Source of the DNA: Bisgaardia hudsonensis
GTDB taxonomy: Bacteria > Pseudomonadota > Gammaproteobacteria > Enterobacterales > Pasteurellaceae
Direction: 5' to 3'
Length of the DNA: 51,382 nucleotides
NCBI RefSeq assembly: GCF_004345785.1
Contig: NZ_SLXI01000008.1
Span: forward strand, 1-51,382
Shown piece after piece: positions 35,378 through 46,000 of this stretch. Within the stretch, counting starts at the first letter, position 1. Each line of letters starts with the position of its first letter. Made by a program: the position numbers and the translations under genes. The notes beneath the pieces are model-generated. The model searched no databases. It worked only from the letters and a program-made list of their open reading frames with translations, and was not told where the DNA came from.

Positions 35378-35653
35378 ATGGAGATATCTAAGATATTTAT
35401 TATTTATGGAAGAGTACAGGGGGTAGGCTTTCGTTATTTCACTTGGAAGGAAGCGATTAGATTAGGGATTAAGGGGAGCGTAAAGAACCTATCTGATGGG
35501 AGTGTACAAGTGATTGTTCAAGGTAATAAGGATAATATTGATTTATTTAGAGAATGGCTAAAACAAGGTCCAAGAACTGCCAGTGTAAAGCAAGTCCTTG
35601 AACAAGATTATGATAAAACGACACAGTATATTGAATTTTCTATATTGCGCTAA
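35378..35653 (+). CDS. acyP: Acylphosphatase
   Basis: 91 residues from the ATG giving MEISKIF; this matches the family length (E. coli YccX 92), whereas upstream in-frame starts add unrelated residues. The active-site loop GRVQGVGFR holds the phosphate-binding Arg, and VKNLSDGSV holds the catalytic Asn. It hydrolyses acyl phosphates. Its stop overlaps the convergent yfeD stop (35650-35653), leaving no terminator space. The ribosome site is weak. Confidence 0.9.
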   Translation: MEISKIFIIYGRVQGVGFRYFTWKEAIRLGIKGSVKNLSDGSVQVIVQGNKDNIDLFREWLKQGPRTASVKQVLEQDYDKTTQYIEFSILR

Positions 35654-36483
35654 GATTGCTGGTGCATTTTTAATTTAGTATAAATCAGTACTAATAAGAA
35701 TAGTGCTGCTTGTAATAAAATAATACAAGGTCCTGTTGCACCATCTATGTGAAAACTGATGATGGTACCAAATATACTTGTTGATATAGAAATAATAGTA
35801 GCAATAATTAACATTCTGTCAAATCGTTTGGTTAGCATATAAGCTGTTATTCCTGGAGAAATAAGCATTGCAACAACAAGAATTACGCCAACAACTTGCA
35901 TAGCCGTAACAATCGTGAGAGCTAGTAATATTAATAAGGTGTAATGAAGTAGTCTGGGAGAAGCACCTATAACTCTGGTATGGCTAGGATCGAAACAATA
36001 GAGTAAAAAATCTTTTCTTTTTAGTAAAATAACAAATAATATAATTGCTGATACAATCAAAGTTTGAATGAGTTCAGATGTTGATACGCCGAGTAAATTA
36101 CCAAAAAGAATATGAGTTAAATGTTGTTCTGTTTCAACTTTGGTAAACATCACAAGACCAATAGCAAACATACCAGAGAATACGATTCCCATTACCGTAT
36201 CTTCTTTTATGCGGCTATTCTCTTTTAAATAACCGACACTTAAAGAACAAAATAGACCAGATCCGAATGCACCAACGGATAGTGGTAATCCAGCTAAATA
36301 GGCAAGGACAATCCCCGGTAATACGGCATGAGAAATTGCATCTCCCATTAATGCCCAGCCTTTTAAAATAAGGTAGCAAGATAATACTGCACAAATAATT
36401 GCAACAACTAATGCAGTAAGTAACGCATTTTGCATAAAAGGATAAATAAAAGGCTCTGTTATCCAGCTAATAATACTATTCAT
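35650..36483 (-). CDS. Iron/manganese ABC transporter permease (YfeD/SitD-like)
   Basis: 277 residues with eight or nine hydrophobic segments of the ABC-3 permease family (GDAISHAVLPG, VVGVILVVAMLISPG). It pairs with the neighbouring permease to form the membrane pore. It overlaps that gene by eight bases. Last gene of the four-gene operon. Confidence 0.9.
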   Translation of the reverse strand: MNSIISWITEPFIYPFMQNALLTALVVAIICAVLSCYLILKGWALMGDAISHAVLPGIVLAYLAGLPLSVGAFGSGLFCSLSVGYLKENSRIKEDTVMGIVFSGMFAIGLVMFTKVETEQHLTHILFGNLLGVSTSELIQTLIVSAIILFVILLKRKDFLLYCFDPSHTRVIGASPRLLHYTLLILLALTIVTAMQVVGVILVVAMLISPGITAYMLTKRFDRMLIIATIISISTSIFGTIISFHIDGATGPCIILLQAALFLLVLIYTKLKMHQQS

Positions 36484-37333
36484 TGGTTATCTCCAGCTTT
36501 TTATTTTTTCTTTGCGCTAGTAATCCATATTTAGGTGAAAACAAGAAGGCTAGCAAGAAGAATGCAGTTTGTAAGCAGACGATAATCCCACCGGTAGCAC
36601 CGTCCAAGTAATAGCTAATATAAACTCCTACGGCACTAGTAATTGTCCCTAAAAATGTAGCAATAATTGCTAATGTTTTAAAACGATCCGTGAGGAGATA
36701 GGCTGTTGCTCCTGGTGTAATTACCATTGCAATGACAAGAATAGCGCCAACTGTTTGTAAAGCAGCAACGACACAAGCACTTAATAATGTAAAGAAAAGT
36801 ACTTTATAATAATAGACTTTTAAACCCACCGCGGTTGCTTGAATTTCATCAAAAAAAACCAGTAGCAAATCTTTCCAAAAAATTAATAGCAGAATAAGAC
36901 AAATACCTGCAATAACTCCCACCTGAATCATATCATCATCTGAAATACCTAAGATATTTCCTAAAATAATTTCTTGAACATTAATTGATGTTGGATTAAG
37001 TGAAATAATTAATAGTCCTGAAGCAAAAAAAGTGGTAAAAATAAAGCCAATAATCGCATCTTCTCTTAATTTTGATACCGACTTAATCCATAGAATAGAA
37101 AGTGCGGCAAGAATTCCAGAGAAAAAGGCTCCTAAGGCATAGGGAAGACCTAGGATATAAGCAATAGCAACCCCAGGAACAACGGAATGAGAGAGTGCGT
37201 CACCAATTAGCGACCAGCCCTTAAGCATTAAGTAGGCGGATAAAAAAGCACATATCCCACCGACAAAGGTACTAATGACAATGGCTTTCACCATATATTC
37301 ATAAGTAAAAGGTTCAAGTAAAAGATCAAGCAT
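36476..37333 (-). CDS. Iron/manganese ABC transporter permease (YfeC/SitC-like)
   Basis: 285 residues, a paralogue of the preceding permease: GDALSHSVVPGVAIAYI and VGAILVIAMVITPGATAYL are the matching family segments. Starts one base after the ATPase stop, so the operon is tightly coupled. Confidence 0.9.
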   Translation of the reverse strand: MLDLLLEPFTYEYMVKAIVISTFVGGICAFLSAYLMLKGWSLIGDALSHSVVPGVAIAYILGLPYALGAFFSGILAALSILWIKSVSKLREDAIIGFIFTTFFASGLLIISLNPTSINVQEIILGNILGISDDDMIQVGVIAGICLILLLIFWKDLLLVFFDEIQATAVGLKVYYYKVLFFTLLSACVVAALQTVGAILVIAMVITPGATAYLLTDRFKTLAIIATFLGTITSAVGVYISYYLDGATGGIIVCLQTAFFLLAFLFSPKYGLLAQRKNKKLEITNE

Positions 37334-37334
37334 T

Positions 37335-38255
37335 TTATTTCGTTACATCCTTGTCGTCATCAGTACATTTATCATTTTCAAGGCATTTTTTTACCACTTT
37401 TGCTGGTGGATCATTTTTAGTTCGACCATAGAAAACAGCTGGGCGTTCATCATCAGTAAGTACCGTAACTGAACGGCTATCTTCATCATCATGTAACTCA
37501 GAACCTTCTAGTTTAATATGACGGAGAACGCCACCGAAAACAATTTCAAGGTTTTCTTGGGTAAAGGTTGATTTAGTATCACCTGTGGCTAGAACAGTAC
37601 GATTAATCATTACTACTTGATCGCAAAAATCAGGTACAGACCCAAGGTTATGTGTAGAAACAAGAATTAGATGTCCTTCTTGACGTAATTGTCCTAATAG
37701 GTCAACAATGGCATTTTCTGTTTTTACGTCAACACCAGTAAAAGGCTCATCAAGTAAAATAATACGGCTTTGTTGTGCTAATGCTCGTGCGAGGAAAACC
37801 CGTTTCTTTTGACCTCCAGAAAGCTCACCAATTTGACGATCAGCAAGATGTTGAATATTTACACGTTCCATTGCTTCTTCGACCATTTTTTTGTCTTCTG
37901 CTTTTGGAATACGTAAAAAATTCATATAGCCATAGCGTCCCATCATGACAACATCATAAACAGACACGGGAAATTGCCAGTCTACATCTTCACTTTGGGG
38001 GACATAAGAAACGAGATTTCGTTTTAAGGCTTCAGATATAGGCAAGCCACACAATTGAATTTCTCCTTGTTGTGGCTTGACTAGACCCATTAGGCTTTTG
38101 AATAATGTTGATTTACCACTACCATTAACTCCTACTAAAGCACAGGTTGTCCCACCTTCTAGTTTAAAGCTAACATCATAAATTGCCGTATGTCCATTAT
38201 TATAACGAACGGTAATATCTTTAATATTAATAGAGCTAATAGTAGCGGTAGTCAT
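37335..38255 (-). CDS. Iron/manganese ABC transporter ATP-binding protein (YfeB/SitB-like)
   Basis: 306 residues. Walker [10 protein letters not shown], signature [15 protein letters not shown], Walker B RIILLDEP. The last 50 residues or so (from HDDEDSRSV to [11 protein letters not shown]) form a charged C-terminal extension with a Cys pair beyond the ATPase core. Start and stop overlap the neighbours by one base or less. Confidence 0.9.
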   Translation of the reverse strand: MTTATISSINIKDITVRYNNGHTAIYDVSFKLEGGTTCALVGVNGSGKSTLFKSLMGLVKPQQGEIQLCGLPISEALKRNLVSYVPQSEDVDWQFPVSVYDVVMMGRYGYMNFLRIPKAEDKKMVEEAMERVNIQHLADRQIGELSGGQKKRVFLARALAQQSRIILLDEPFTGVDVKTENAIVDLLGQLRQEGHLILVSTHNLGSVPDFCDQVVMINRTVLATGDTKSTFTQENLEIVFGGVLRHIKLEGSELHDDEDSRSVTVLTDDERPAVFYGRTKNDPPAKVVKKCLENDKCTDDDKDVTK

Positions 38256-39136
38256 TATTTTTCAAATCCTTTTACAATAGTTGTTACAGTTGTTTTTAAT
38301 AGGTCAATATAAGTTGGGACTGGACCATCAGCAGTAGATAGTGAATCTACATAAAGTACACCACCGTATTTAGCTCCACTTTCTTTAGCCACTTGTTTTG
38401 CTGGTTTATCAGAAATGGTACTTTCACTGAATACAACAGGGATATTATTATCACGAATAAGATCGATTAATTTACGAACTTGTTGTGGAGTACCTTGTTG
38501 CTCAACATTAATTGCCCATAAATATGCTTCTTTTAGATTATAGTCTTTAGCAAGATAACCAAAAGCCCCTTCACTTGTTGCTAACCAACGTTGTTTTTCA
38601 GGGATTTGAGATAATTTATTACGTAAAGGCGTATCTAAATCTTTAATTTTTTGTGCGTAAGTTGCTGCATTCTTGCGGTAAGTTTCAGCATTTTGGGGAT
38701 CATATTTTACAAACGCATTTTTAATATTTTCAATATAAGTAAGAGCATTGGTTGGCGACATCCAAGCATGCGGATTTGGTTTACCTTCATAAGGACCTTC
38801 ATAGATCGAAACAGGAGTGATACCTTCTGTTACCACAACAGATGGCCTATCTTTAATATTTTGGAAGAAGCGTTCAAACCATGTTTCTAGGTTCATACCA
38901 TTCCATAAAATTAAATCAGCAGATTGTGCTTTTACAATATCTTGTGGAGTTGGTTCATATTCATGAATTTCTGCACCTGGTTTAGTGATTGACTCAACAA
39001 TCGCTGCATCACCAGCAACATTTTGTGCAATATCTTGAATAATTGTAAAGGTTGTAACAACCTTAAATTTTGCAAAGCTAGATGTACTAAATAAAGCAAG
39101 TACAGCGCAGCTTATAGCCATAAATATACGTAACAT
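38255..39136 (-). CDS. Iron/manganese ABC transporter substrate-binding protein (YfeA/SitA-like)
   Basis: 293 residues with a signal peptide ending near SSFAKF (residue 22). Cluster A-I metal-binding protein: ligand regions [13 protein letters not shown] (His), NPHAWMSP (His), [12 protein letters not shown] (Glu) and [13 protein letters not shown] (Asp). Together His, His, Glu, Asp bind Fe/Mn/Zn; Fe or Mn is likely from the operon order and the Fur-like site upstream. First gene of the operon. Confidence 0.92.
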   Translation of the reverse strand: MLRIFMAISCAVLALFSTSSFAKFKVVTTFTIIQDIAQNVAGDAAIVESITKPGAEIHEYEPTPQDIVKAQSADLILWNGMNLETWFERFFQNIKDRPSVVVTEGITPVSIYEGPYEGKPNPHAWMSPTNALTYIENIKNAFVKYDPQNAETYRKNAATYAQKIKDLDTPLRNKLSQIPEKQRWLATSEGAFGYLAKDYNLKEAYLWAINVEQQGTPQQVRKLIDLIRDNNIPVVFSESTISDKPAKQVAKESGAKYGGVLYVDSLSTADGPVPTYIDLLKTTVTTIVKGFEK

Positions 39137-39204
39137 AATAAATCCTCTTTTATTTAGTTAATAACTATTTTGCAATTTATCTATTAATAATAAATTGTCC
39201 GACG

Positions 39205-39233
39205 ATTATATAGCCTATATTAATTTATGTAAA
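39205..39233 (-). promoter_or_regulatory. Sigma-70 promoter of the metal transporter operon
   Basis: On the minus strand TTTACA (39233-39228), 17 bases, TATAAT (39210-39205). The -10 is perfect and the spacing ideal. About 70 bases before the substrate-binding gene. Confidence 0.8.
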
Positions 39234-39234
39234 T

Positions 39235-39253
39235 ACTAATGATTATCAATAAT
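39235..39253 (-). promoter_or_regulatory. Fur-like operator
   Basis: ATTATTGATAATCATTAGT on the minus strand matches the 19-base Fur consensus at 14 positions, with GATAATCATTA intact. It ends one base upstream of the -35. Iron-responsive repression is inferred. Confidence 0.68.
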
Positions 39254-39260
39254 TATAGCG

Positions 39261-39590
39261 CTATAGGCATTTTGCTGGCTTTGGTAATCCCGCTAATTTC
39301 GTGGCTTGTTTTGCTGGACCATCAGGGAACAAGCGTTGTAAATAACGGCTATTTCCCTTATCTTCACCTAGCTTTTGTGCTATCGCTTTTACTAGCATTC
39401 TAATTGCTGGTGAGGTTTTATATTCTTCATAAAAACTACGAACAAAATAAATCACTTCCCAATGTGCTTCAGTTAAAATTAGTTGTTCTTGTTGTGCTAT
39501 TGCTAAGGCAACGTCCTTATTCCACTGATTTAGATTGAGTAAATAACCCTCAGAGTCGGTTTCAATTTCTATATTATTTATATTCAACAT
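39261..39590 (-). CDS. tusE: Sulfurtransferase TusE (DsrC family)
   Basis: 109 residues. DsrC-like fold with the reactive penultimate-end Cys in LPKPAKCL (Cys108). It takes sulfur from TusBCD and passes it to MnmA for 2-thiouridine in t[23 protein letters not shown] is the family C-terminus. Next to yccA, as in E. coli. Confidence 0.94.
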   Translation of the reverse strand: MLNINNIEIETDSEGYLLNLNQWNKDVALAIAQQEQLILTEAHWEVIYFVRSFYEEYKTSPAIRMLVKAIAQKLGEDKGNSRYLQRLFPDGPAKQATKLAGLPKPAKCL

Positions 39591-39622
39591 ACTTTAGCCT
39601 ACTTATATGTATACCATTATAC

Positions 39623-39645
39623 AAAAAAGCCCCTATAAAAGGGGC
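39623..39645 (-). terminator. Terminator of yccA
   Basis: Minus strand GCCCC, 7-base loop, GGGGC, TTTTTT, between yccA and tusE. Confidence 0.85.
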
Positions 39646-39670
39646 GTGTATTTACCTATCAATTCAATTA

Positions 39671-40333
39671 CTAATCGTTACTATTAAATATACCGAGTAA
39701 ATTTAATAAACTGAGAAATAAGTTATATAAAGAAACATATAAACTCACAGTTGCACGAATATAATTAGTTTCACCACCATGAATAATATTACTGGTTTCA
39801 TACAAAATCCCCATTGTAGAGAATACGATAAACAATGAACTTAATGCAACATGGAAACCAGGCATATTAAAGAAGAAACTTGCAATCATACCTACTACTA
39901 GTACGATGAATAATGCAAACATCATACCTGATAGAAACGACATATCTTTTTTAGTCGTTAATACATAGGTTGAGCAAGTGAAAAATACTGCAGCAGTACC
40001 AGCTAATGCAAAGAAAACAAGATCGCCAAGCCCTGCACCAATATAAGCATTAAGCAATGGTCCAATTGAATAGCCTAAGAATCCTGTTAGTGCAAAGGTA
40101 GAAAGAATACCCCAAGCACTATTGGCAAGTGCATTATTTAAAAATAATAAACCATAGAAACCCACCAAAAGAATACCAAAATGTAAAGGTGGAAGATTTA
40201 AGCTCATTGCCACATAAGCAACGACAGCTGAAAATGTTAAGGTTAATGCTAATAAAAAGTAGGTGTTACGTAGCACTTTATGAGTACTTAGTAACGATTC
40301 TTGTTTAGCATCAATAATAATACGAGATTGCAT
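39671..40333 (-). CDS. yccA: Bax inhibitor-1 family inner-membrane protein YccA
   Basis: 220 residues from the ATG of [10 protein letters not shown] (AAGGGAG upstream); an in-frame start 34 codons earlier has no ribosome site and adds an odd hydrophobic piece. Seven hydrophobic segments of the BI-1/YccA family. In E. coli YccA is a substrate and modulator of the protease FtsH. The Asp-rich C-terminus (LLGIFNSND) fits. Confidence 0.92.
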   Translation of the reverse strand: MQSRIIIDAKQESLLSTHKVLRNTYFLLALTLTFSAVVAYVAMSLNLPPLHFGILLVGFYGLLFLNNALANSAWGILSTFALTGFLGYSIGPLLNAYIGAGLGDLVFFALAGTAAVFFTCSTYVLTTKKDMSFLSGMMFALFIVLVVGMIASFFFNMPGFHVALSSLFIVFSTMGILYETSNIIHGGETNYIRATVSLYVSLYNLFLSLLNLLGIFNSND

Positions 40334-40557
40334 AAAAACTCCCTTTATAGTGAGATTATAGTAAAATGAATGTATATTGATAAAGTAATGGTTACGCAAT
40401 AAAAAGTCAATGAAAAGAGTGATAACAAAATACATAAATTTTTTATTTTTAGTTATAAAATGTACTCGAATGATTAAATCTTCAGCTTTTAAATTTAATT
40501 AAGCAATTTTTAATTTACAGCTAACATAATCTATATTATATTACGCATCATCAAAAC

Positions 40558-40647
40558 GGAGGAATGGTCGAGTGGTTGAAGGCACCGGTCTTGAAAACCG
40601 GCGAGGGTTTACGCCCTCCGTGAGTTCGAATCTCACTTCCTCCGCCA
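40558..40647 (+). tRNA. tRNA-Ser (UGA)
   Basis: 90 bases with encoded CCA. GGAGGAA acceptor start, class II long variable arm, anticodon in TCTTGAAAA giving UGA. The cdi locus follows on the same strand, so this gene is a possible integration point. Confidence 0.95.
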
Positions 40648-41246
40648 ATTTTCTTATGAATTATTTACTTTTCAATAATTTGCATTTATTTCTAACAAAT
40701 TACCTCTTTAAATATCCCTTATTTCTAGTGCTATAAAGATATTATTTATGATAAATAAATATTTTAGTCTTGAGCTATTGTAAACTTTACAAAAGTATAA
40801 ATAAGAGCAATTAAATAGTAAGTATTAAAATGGTATTATTTGGAGTTGACCCAAAACCTAAGATGTACTTTTCTTTATTATTTAAACAGCTAAATCTCAA
40901 TAAATTACCATATGTAATTATGTGAAAGTAACCTATTACATATTATATATTTGATTTGTTTAACAGGTGTAAATATTGGGTAATATTTGATTTTTGACCT
41001 AAATTATTCTTTTTCAAATAGATAAAATTTAATAATTAATTGCGAGCTAGGTTATTTTATCTTCAAAAACTTCTCTTAATAAATGCCTTTTCAATACAGA
41101 ATTTCTATAATAGTTCTTTTATTTTTTTATTTAAAATAATATCAAATGTATATGATTATTGAATATAAATATTGATAAATAAATGTATTTAAAATAGACT
41201 GCAAAAATATTGGATTTTATGTCTTAATAAATACAAGGACTATGTT
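40648..41246. other. 599-base AT-rich gap between tRNA-Ser and cdiB
   Basis: No open frame, RNA or repeat of note. Very AT-rich, with many TATAAT-like words, so the cdiB promoter cannot be placed with confidence. No repeat of the tRNA 3' end that would mark an attachment site was seen. Confidence 0.6.
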
Positions 41247-42989
41247 ATGAGATATTTTATTATATTTCTTTTCTTATTTACGTTTACTATTACCACTTCA
41301 GCCAATAGATTAAGTTCTTATATTGAGCAAGAAACCATTCAAAAAATAGACAGCCAAAATCAACAACGTCAGCAACAGCGGGACAAAATTCGGGAAGCAC
41401 AGTTGAATACCGAGAAAGAGGTTAAATTTCAGATTAGATCTTCTCGATTATATTTACCCCAGGAAGAAACGCCCTGCTATCCAATCCAGAAAATCACCTT
41501 GAAAGACTACAATTCATCTAATCAAAAGTCCCAATTCAAACCTCTATTACAAGAAACCTTTAAAGAATTAAATTTAACCTTTCCACATTGTTTAGGTGGT
41601 GAAGGATTGAATATTGTAATGAAGCAACTTCAAAATAATATTATTAAACAAGGTTTTGTTACTTCAAGAGTTGTGGCAAGTCCTCAAGATCTCCATTCAG
41701 GTATATTAGAGCTAACTGTTATAAAAGGCAGAGTTCGTCATTTTATTGTTGCAGATAGTTCTAATATTCCTCGTTTTTCATCATTGTCAGCGTGGACAGC
41801 AATGGCATTAAAGTCAGGTGATGTTTTAAATGTTCGAGATATTGAGCAATCCCTTGAAAATTTAAAACGAGTACCGACAGCAGAAGCGAATATTGAAATT
41901 TTACCTGCACAAGGTAATGGTATTCAAGTGGGTGAAAGTGATTTAAAAATCAGCTATACACAAGCCTTTCCTATTCGTTTAACTCTTGGTTTAGATGATA
42001 GTGGATCACGCTCAACAGGCAAATTTCAAGGTTCAGCAACACTTTCTTTTGATAATTTACTTACTGGAAACGATCTTTTTTATGCCAGCTATACTCATAG
42101 TTTAAAGACTAAAGAAGATGATAAGGGAAAGCGTGGTACTCATAATTTAAGTTTGCACTATTCTTTTCCTGTAGGGTATTGGCTATTTAGTTTAGATCAT
42201 TCACAAAATCAATATTATCAAGAAGTCTTCGGGGCTTTCCAAAATTACATTTATTCAGGTAAAAGCAAAACTGAAAAGGTCAATGCTTCTTATACTTTGT
42301 ATAGAGATAATAAACGCAAAACATCTTTATGGGGCGGTGTTTGGGTAAGAAATTCAAATTCCTTTATTGATCATGAAAAAATTGATGTACAACATCGTCA
42401 TACTGGCGGTTGGCAAGTAGGAATTAAATATCAGCACGTCTTTGAAAATACTACATTAAATTTAGGATTAAGTTATAAACGAGGGACAGGTGCATTTGGT
42501 GCAATATCTGCACCTGAAGAGTTATTTAATGAAGGTACTTCTCGCTTTAAATTAATTTTTGCCAATTTATCTTTAACAACACCTTTTAAGGTAGCAGAGA
42601 GTCATTGGCAACACAGTTTAAGATTTAATGGACAATATAATCGTACGCCTTTAACCTCACAAGACCGTTTCAGCATTGGTGGGCGTTATAGTGTTCGAGG
42701 TTTTAATGGAGAATTGACTTTATCAGGAAACAAAGGTTGGACAGTTCAAAATGATATTACATGGATAATTAATCCAACCAGACAATTTTACTTAGGCATT
42801 GATTATGGCAAGGTTTATCAGCAACAGTCAGATTCTCTAGGTAATGAATTAATGGGAATGGCATTGGGCTTAAAAGGTATGCAATGGGGAATAAATTATG
42901 ATGTATTCTTCGGTGTGCCATTGTATAAACCAAAGGGATTTAGAACTTCTGATGTAGTAACAGCATTTAATATCAGCTATCAATTTTAA
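41247..42989 (+). CDS. cdiB: Two-partner-secretion outer-membrane transporter CdiB
   Basis: 580 residues (TpsB/Omp85 group). Signal peptide to about residue 19, a Gln/Arg-rich linker, then POTRA_2 (CYPIQKITL to residue 170, VIKGRVRHF), then a 16-strand barrel with the conserved VRGF (YSVRGFNG) and FQ/F C-terminus (NISYQF). It exports CdiA across the outer membrane. The second ATG fits AAGGAC better than one 5 bases upstream. cdiA follows after 84 bases. Confidence 0.93.
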   Translation: MRYFIIFLFLFTFTITTSANRLSSYIEQETIQKIDSQNQQRQQQRDKIREAQLNTEKEVKFQIRSSRLYLPQEETPCYPIQKITLKDYNSSNQKSQFKPLLQETFKELNLTFPHCLGGEGLNIVMKQLQNNIIKQGFVTSRVVASPQDLHSGILELTVIKGRVRHFIVADSSNIPRFSSLSAWTAMALKSGDVLNVRDIEQSLENLKRVPTAEANIEILPAQGNGIQVGESDLKISYTQAFPIRLTLGLDDSGSRSTGKFQGSATLSFDNLLTGNDLFYASYTHSLKTKEDDKGKRGTHNLSLHYSFPVGYWLFSLDHSQNQYYQEVFGAFQNYIYSGKSKTEKVNASYTLYRDNKRKTSLWGGVWVRNSNSFIDHEKIDVQHRHTGGWQVGIKYQHVFENTTLNLGLSYKRGTGAFGAISAPEELFNEGTSRFKLIFANLSLTTPFKVAESHWQHSLRFNGQYNRTPLTSQDRFSIGGRYSVRGFNGELTLSGNKGWTVQNDITWIINPTRQFYLGIDYGKVYQQQSDSLGNELMGMALGLKGMQWGINYDVFFGVPLYKPKGFRTSDVVTAFNISYQF

Positions 42990-43073
42990 CTTGTATTAGA
43001 TCAGCAAATATAAGTAAGCGGCAAGATCATTTAATCTTTTTGCATAATATCAAATTAAAGAAAGGAACGCATT

Positions 43074-46000
43074 ATGAATAAGCATTGTTATCGAGTAATT
43101 TTTAGTAAAACGTTAAACCGTTTAATTGTGGTATCTGAGCTTAGCAAGGCGGAAGGTAAGCATTCTGGAAGTAGCTCAAAATTTGCAAATTTTGTTGGTA
43201 ATGTGATCGCTTGTATTAAGCCACTTTGTTTTAGTATATTCTGTGCATTAGGTTTTGTGTCTTCTTCTTTTGCTGATACGTTAATTATAAAAGCAGATGC
43301 TACCGCACCTAAATCTACCCAGCCAATTGTGTTACAAACAGCTAACGGTATTCCGCAAGTAAATATCCAAACCCCTAATAGTAAAGGACTTTCTCATAAT
43401 AAATATTCAAAATTTGATGTGGATACCAAAGGGGCGATTTTAAATAACAGCAGTAAAACGGCGAAAACGCAATTAGGTGGTTATGTGCAAGGTAATCCTT
43501 ATTTGGCTCGTGGTGAGGCAAAAGTTATTTTAAATGAAGTTAATTCGACTGACCCAAGCTTAATGAAAGGCTATGTGGAAGTAGCAGGTAAAAAGGCGGA
43601 AGTGATTATTGCTAATCCGTCTGGGATTTCGTGTCAAGGTTGTGGGGTTATTAATTCTAACCGTGTTACTATTACTACAGGGCAACCTAAAATAGCTGAT
43701 GGAAAGATTGAAAGTATTACTGTTGAAAAAGGAACTATCTCGGTTTCAGGTAAAGGCTTAGATAATAGCCAAGTGGATTATACAGAAATTCTTTCACAAA
43801 AAGCAAAAATTAATGCAGGGATTTGGAGTGATAAAAAGCTATCTATTGTTACAGGTCAAAACACTATTAAACGGTCAGATGCGGATAAAAATTTGCAAAT
43901 TACTCATACTAAGAAACAGCTTAGTTCGTCAAGTCCTTCTCAATACGCGGTTGATGTGAGTGAGTTAGGGGGAATGTATTCAGGGAAAATCCACTTAGTG
44001 GGAACTGAGCAAGGGCTCGGTGTACATAATGCGGGTCATATTGGTGCAGGTGTTGGTGAAGCGATTATTGATGTTAATGGAAAAATTATCAATTCAGGTG
44101 TTATCAATGCCAGCCAACAGATTAAGGTTAGTACAAATTTTGATATTGAAAATACAGGAAAAATTGAAGCCAAACAAAGCGATATTCAGATTAAAACCAA
44201 AGGTAATCTTAAACAAGATGGCTCAGTGATTGCGCAAAAAGGCAATATTAAAATTAAAGCAGATAAAAACATTACTCAACAAGGTGAAACCGTCGCTAAG
44301 AAACAAATTGATTACACTGCTCAAAATGTGAATGCAAGCACTTCGTCTATTATTGCCTCAGGGGTCGAAATTACTCAAACAGAGAAAGGTGAAAATCGTC
44401 ATTTAGAAACACAAAGTGAAGTAGGTAAAAATATTACCGTTCACACGACAGAATCAACCACTTTACAGGGTAAAAATATTGCTTCTGGAAAATTAGAGGT
44501 TAATGCAACGACGGTTAATTTAGATAATAGCCAAAGTAGTGGTTATGATGTAAAAGTGACCGCACTAGAAGGAGATATTACAACAAACTCTGCCAAAATT
44601 ACCGCAAAAAATAGGTTGGATTTAACTACACCCAAAACACTTTTTACTCAAAACAGTAATTTAAAAGCTGAAAAAATAACTACGAAGCAACAAAATCTGA
44701 ACACCAGAAATACCACTTGGGAGCAAACAGGAAAAGCGGATTTTAATTTAACTGCGGACAGTATTAAAAACAGTGGTGGACAGATTAGTACGCAGGGTAA
44801 TTTCGATATTAAAACTAAAGTGTTAGAAAATACCAAAGGGGTATTATTAAGTGGTCAAATTCTTGATATTAAGGTTTCTGATAAACTGACATCTACAGAA
44901 GGTATTATCTCTTCAAAAGACAATTTAACTATTAATTCAGGTGAATTAAATAATGATAAAGGGTTAATTCAAACAGGAAAAAATTTAGAGATTGATACTA
45001 ATGGAAAACTCTTTAGCAATAACGAAACCTTAGAAAACGGAATAGTGGCACAAGGTTTAATTAACCTAAAAACAGCGAAAATAGATAATCAACAAGGGCG
45101 TATTGCGAGTAAAGACAAACAAGAAATTACGGCTACGGATATTAATAATACTCAGGGTAAAATTCAAACTGAAACGAGCCTTGAGGTTAAAGCAACGAAT
45201 ATTACTAATAATCAAGGTGAAATTAATGCAAACCAAGAGGCAAAATTAACTCTTTCAAATGATTTATTGCAACAAAAAGGGGTAATAAAAGCTAGTGAAT
45301 TAACTGTTAGAGCGAATCAAATACAGTCTGAAAATAGCAGTCAAATTTTAGCGAATACACTTGATATTTTAACTGAACAAAATTTATCAAATAAATCAAG
45401 TACGATTTTAGCCAATAAAGGTATTACACTCTCTTCACTGCGATTAGATAATACGAAAGGTGTGATTAGCAGTGAAACGCAAAGCATCAATATAAATACG
45501 CATAAAGAAGCATTAAATAATACGCAGGGGCAAATTGGAGCAAAAACTGATTTAACCGTAGATAGTGGTGTTATTAATAACTATCAAGGTACAGTTTATG
45601 GGAAAACTGTTGTTATTGATACTCATCACCAAGATTTAATTAATACGCAAACTAAACAAACCAAAGCAGAAAAAGAGAAAGGGATTACAGCATTAGAAAC
45701 ATTAACCTTAAAAACAAAAGATATTGAGAATACAACAGGACGAATTGCTAGTGGGCAGGATTTATCTATTACGGCTCAAAATATCACCAATACACAAGGG
45801 GAAATTCAAACTAATAGCAACTTTGATTTAAATGCACAAAATATTGGAAATAATCAAGGGAAAGTGACCGCTATAAAACAGCTTAATATTGATTTAATAG
45901 GTAATTTAACTCAATCTCAAGGCGTAGTCAGTGCAACAAAATTGGCGTTGTCTTTGAGTGCGTTAACTAGTACCAATAACAGTGTGATTACAGGTAATAC

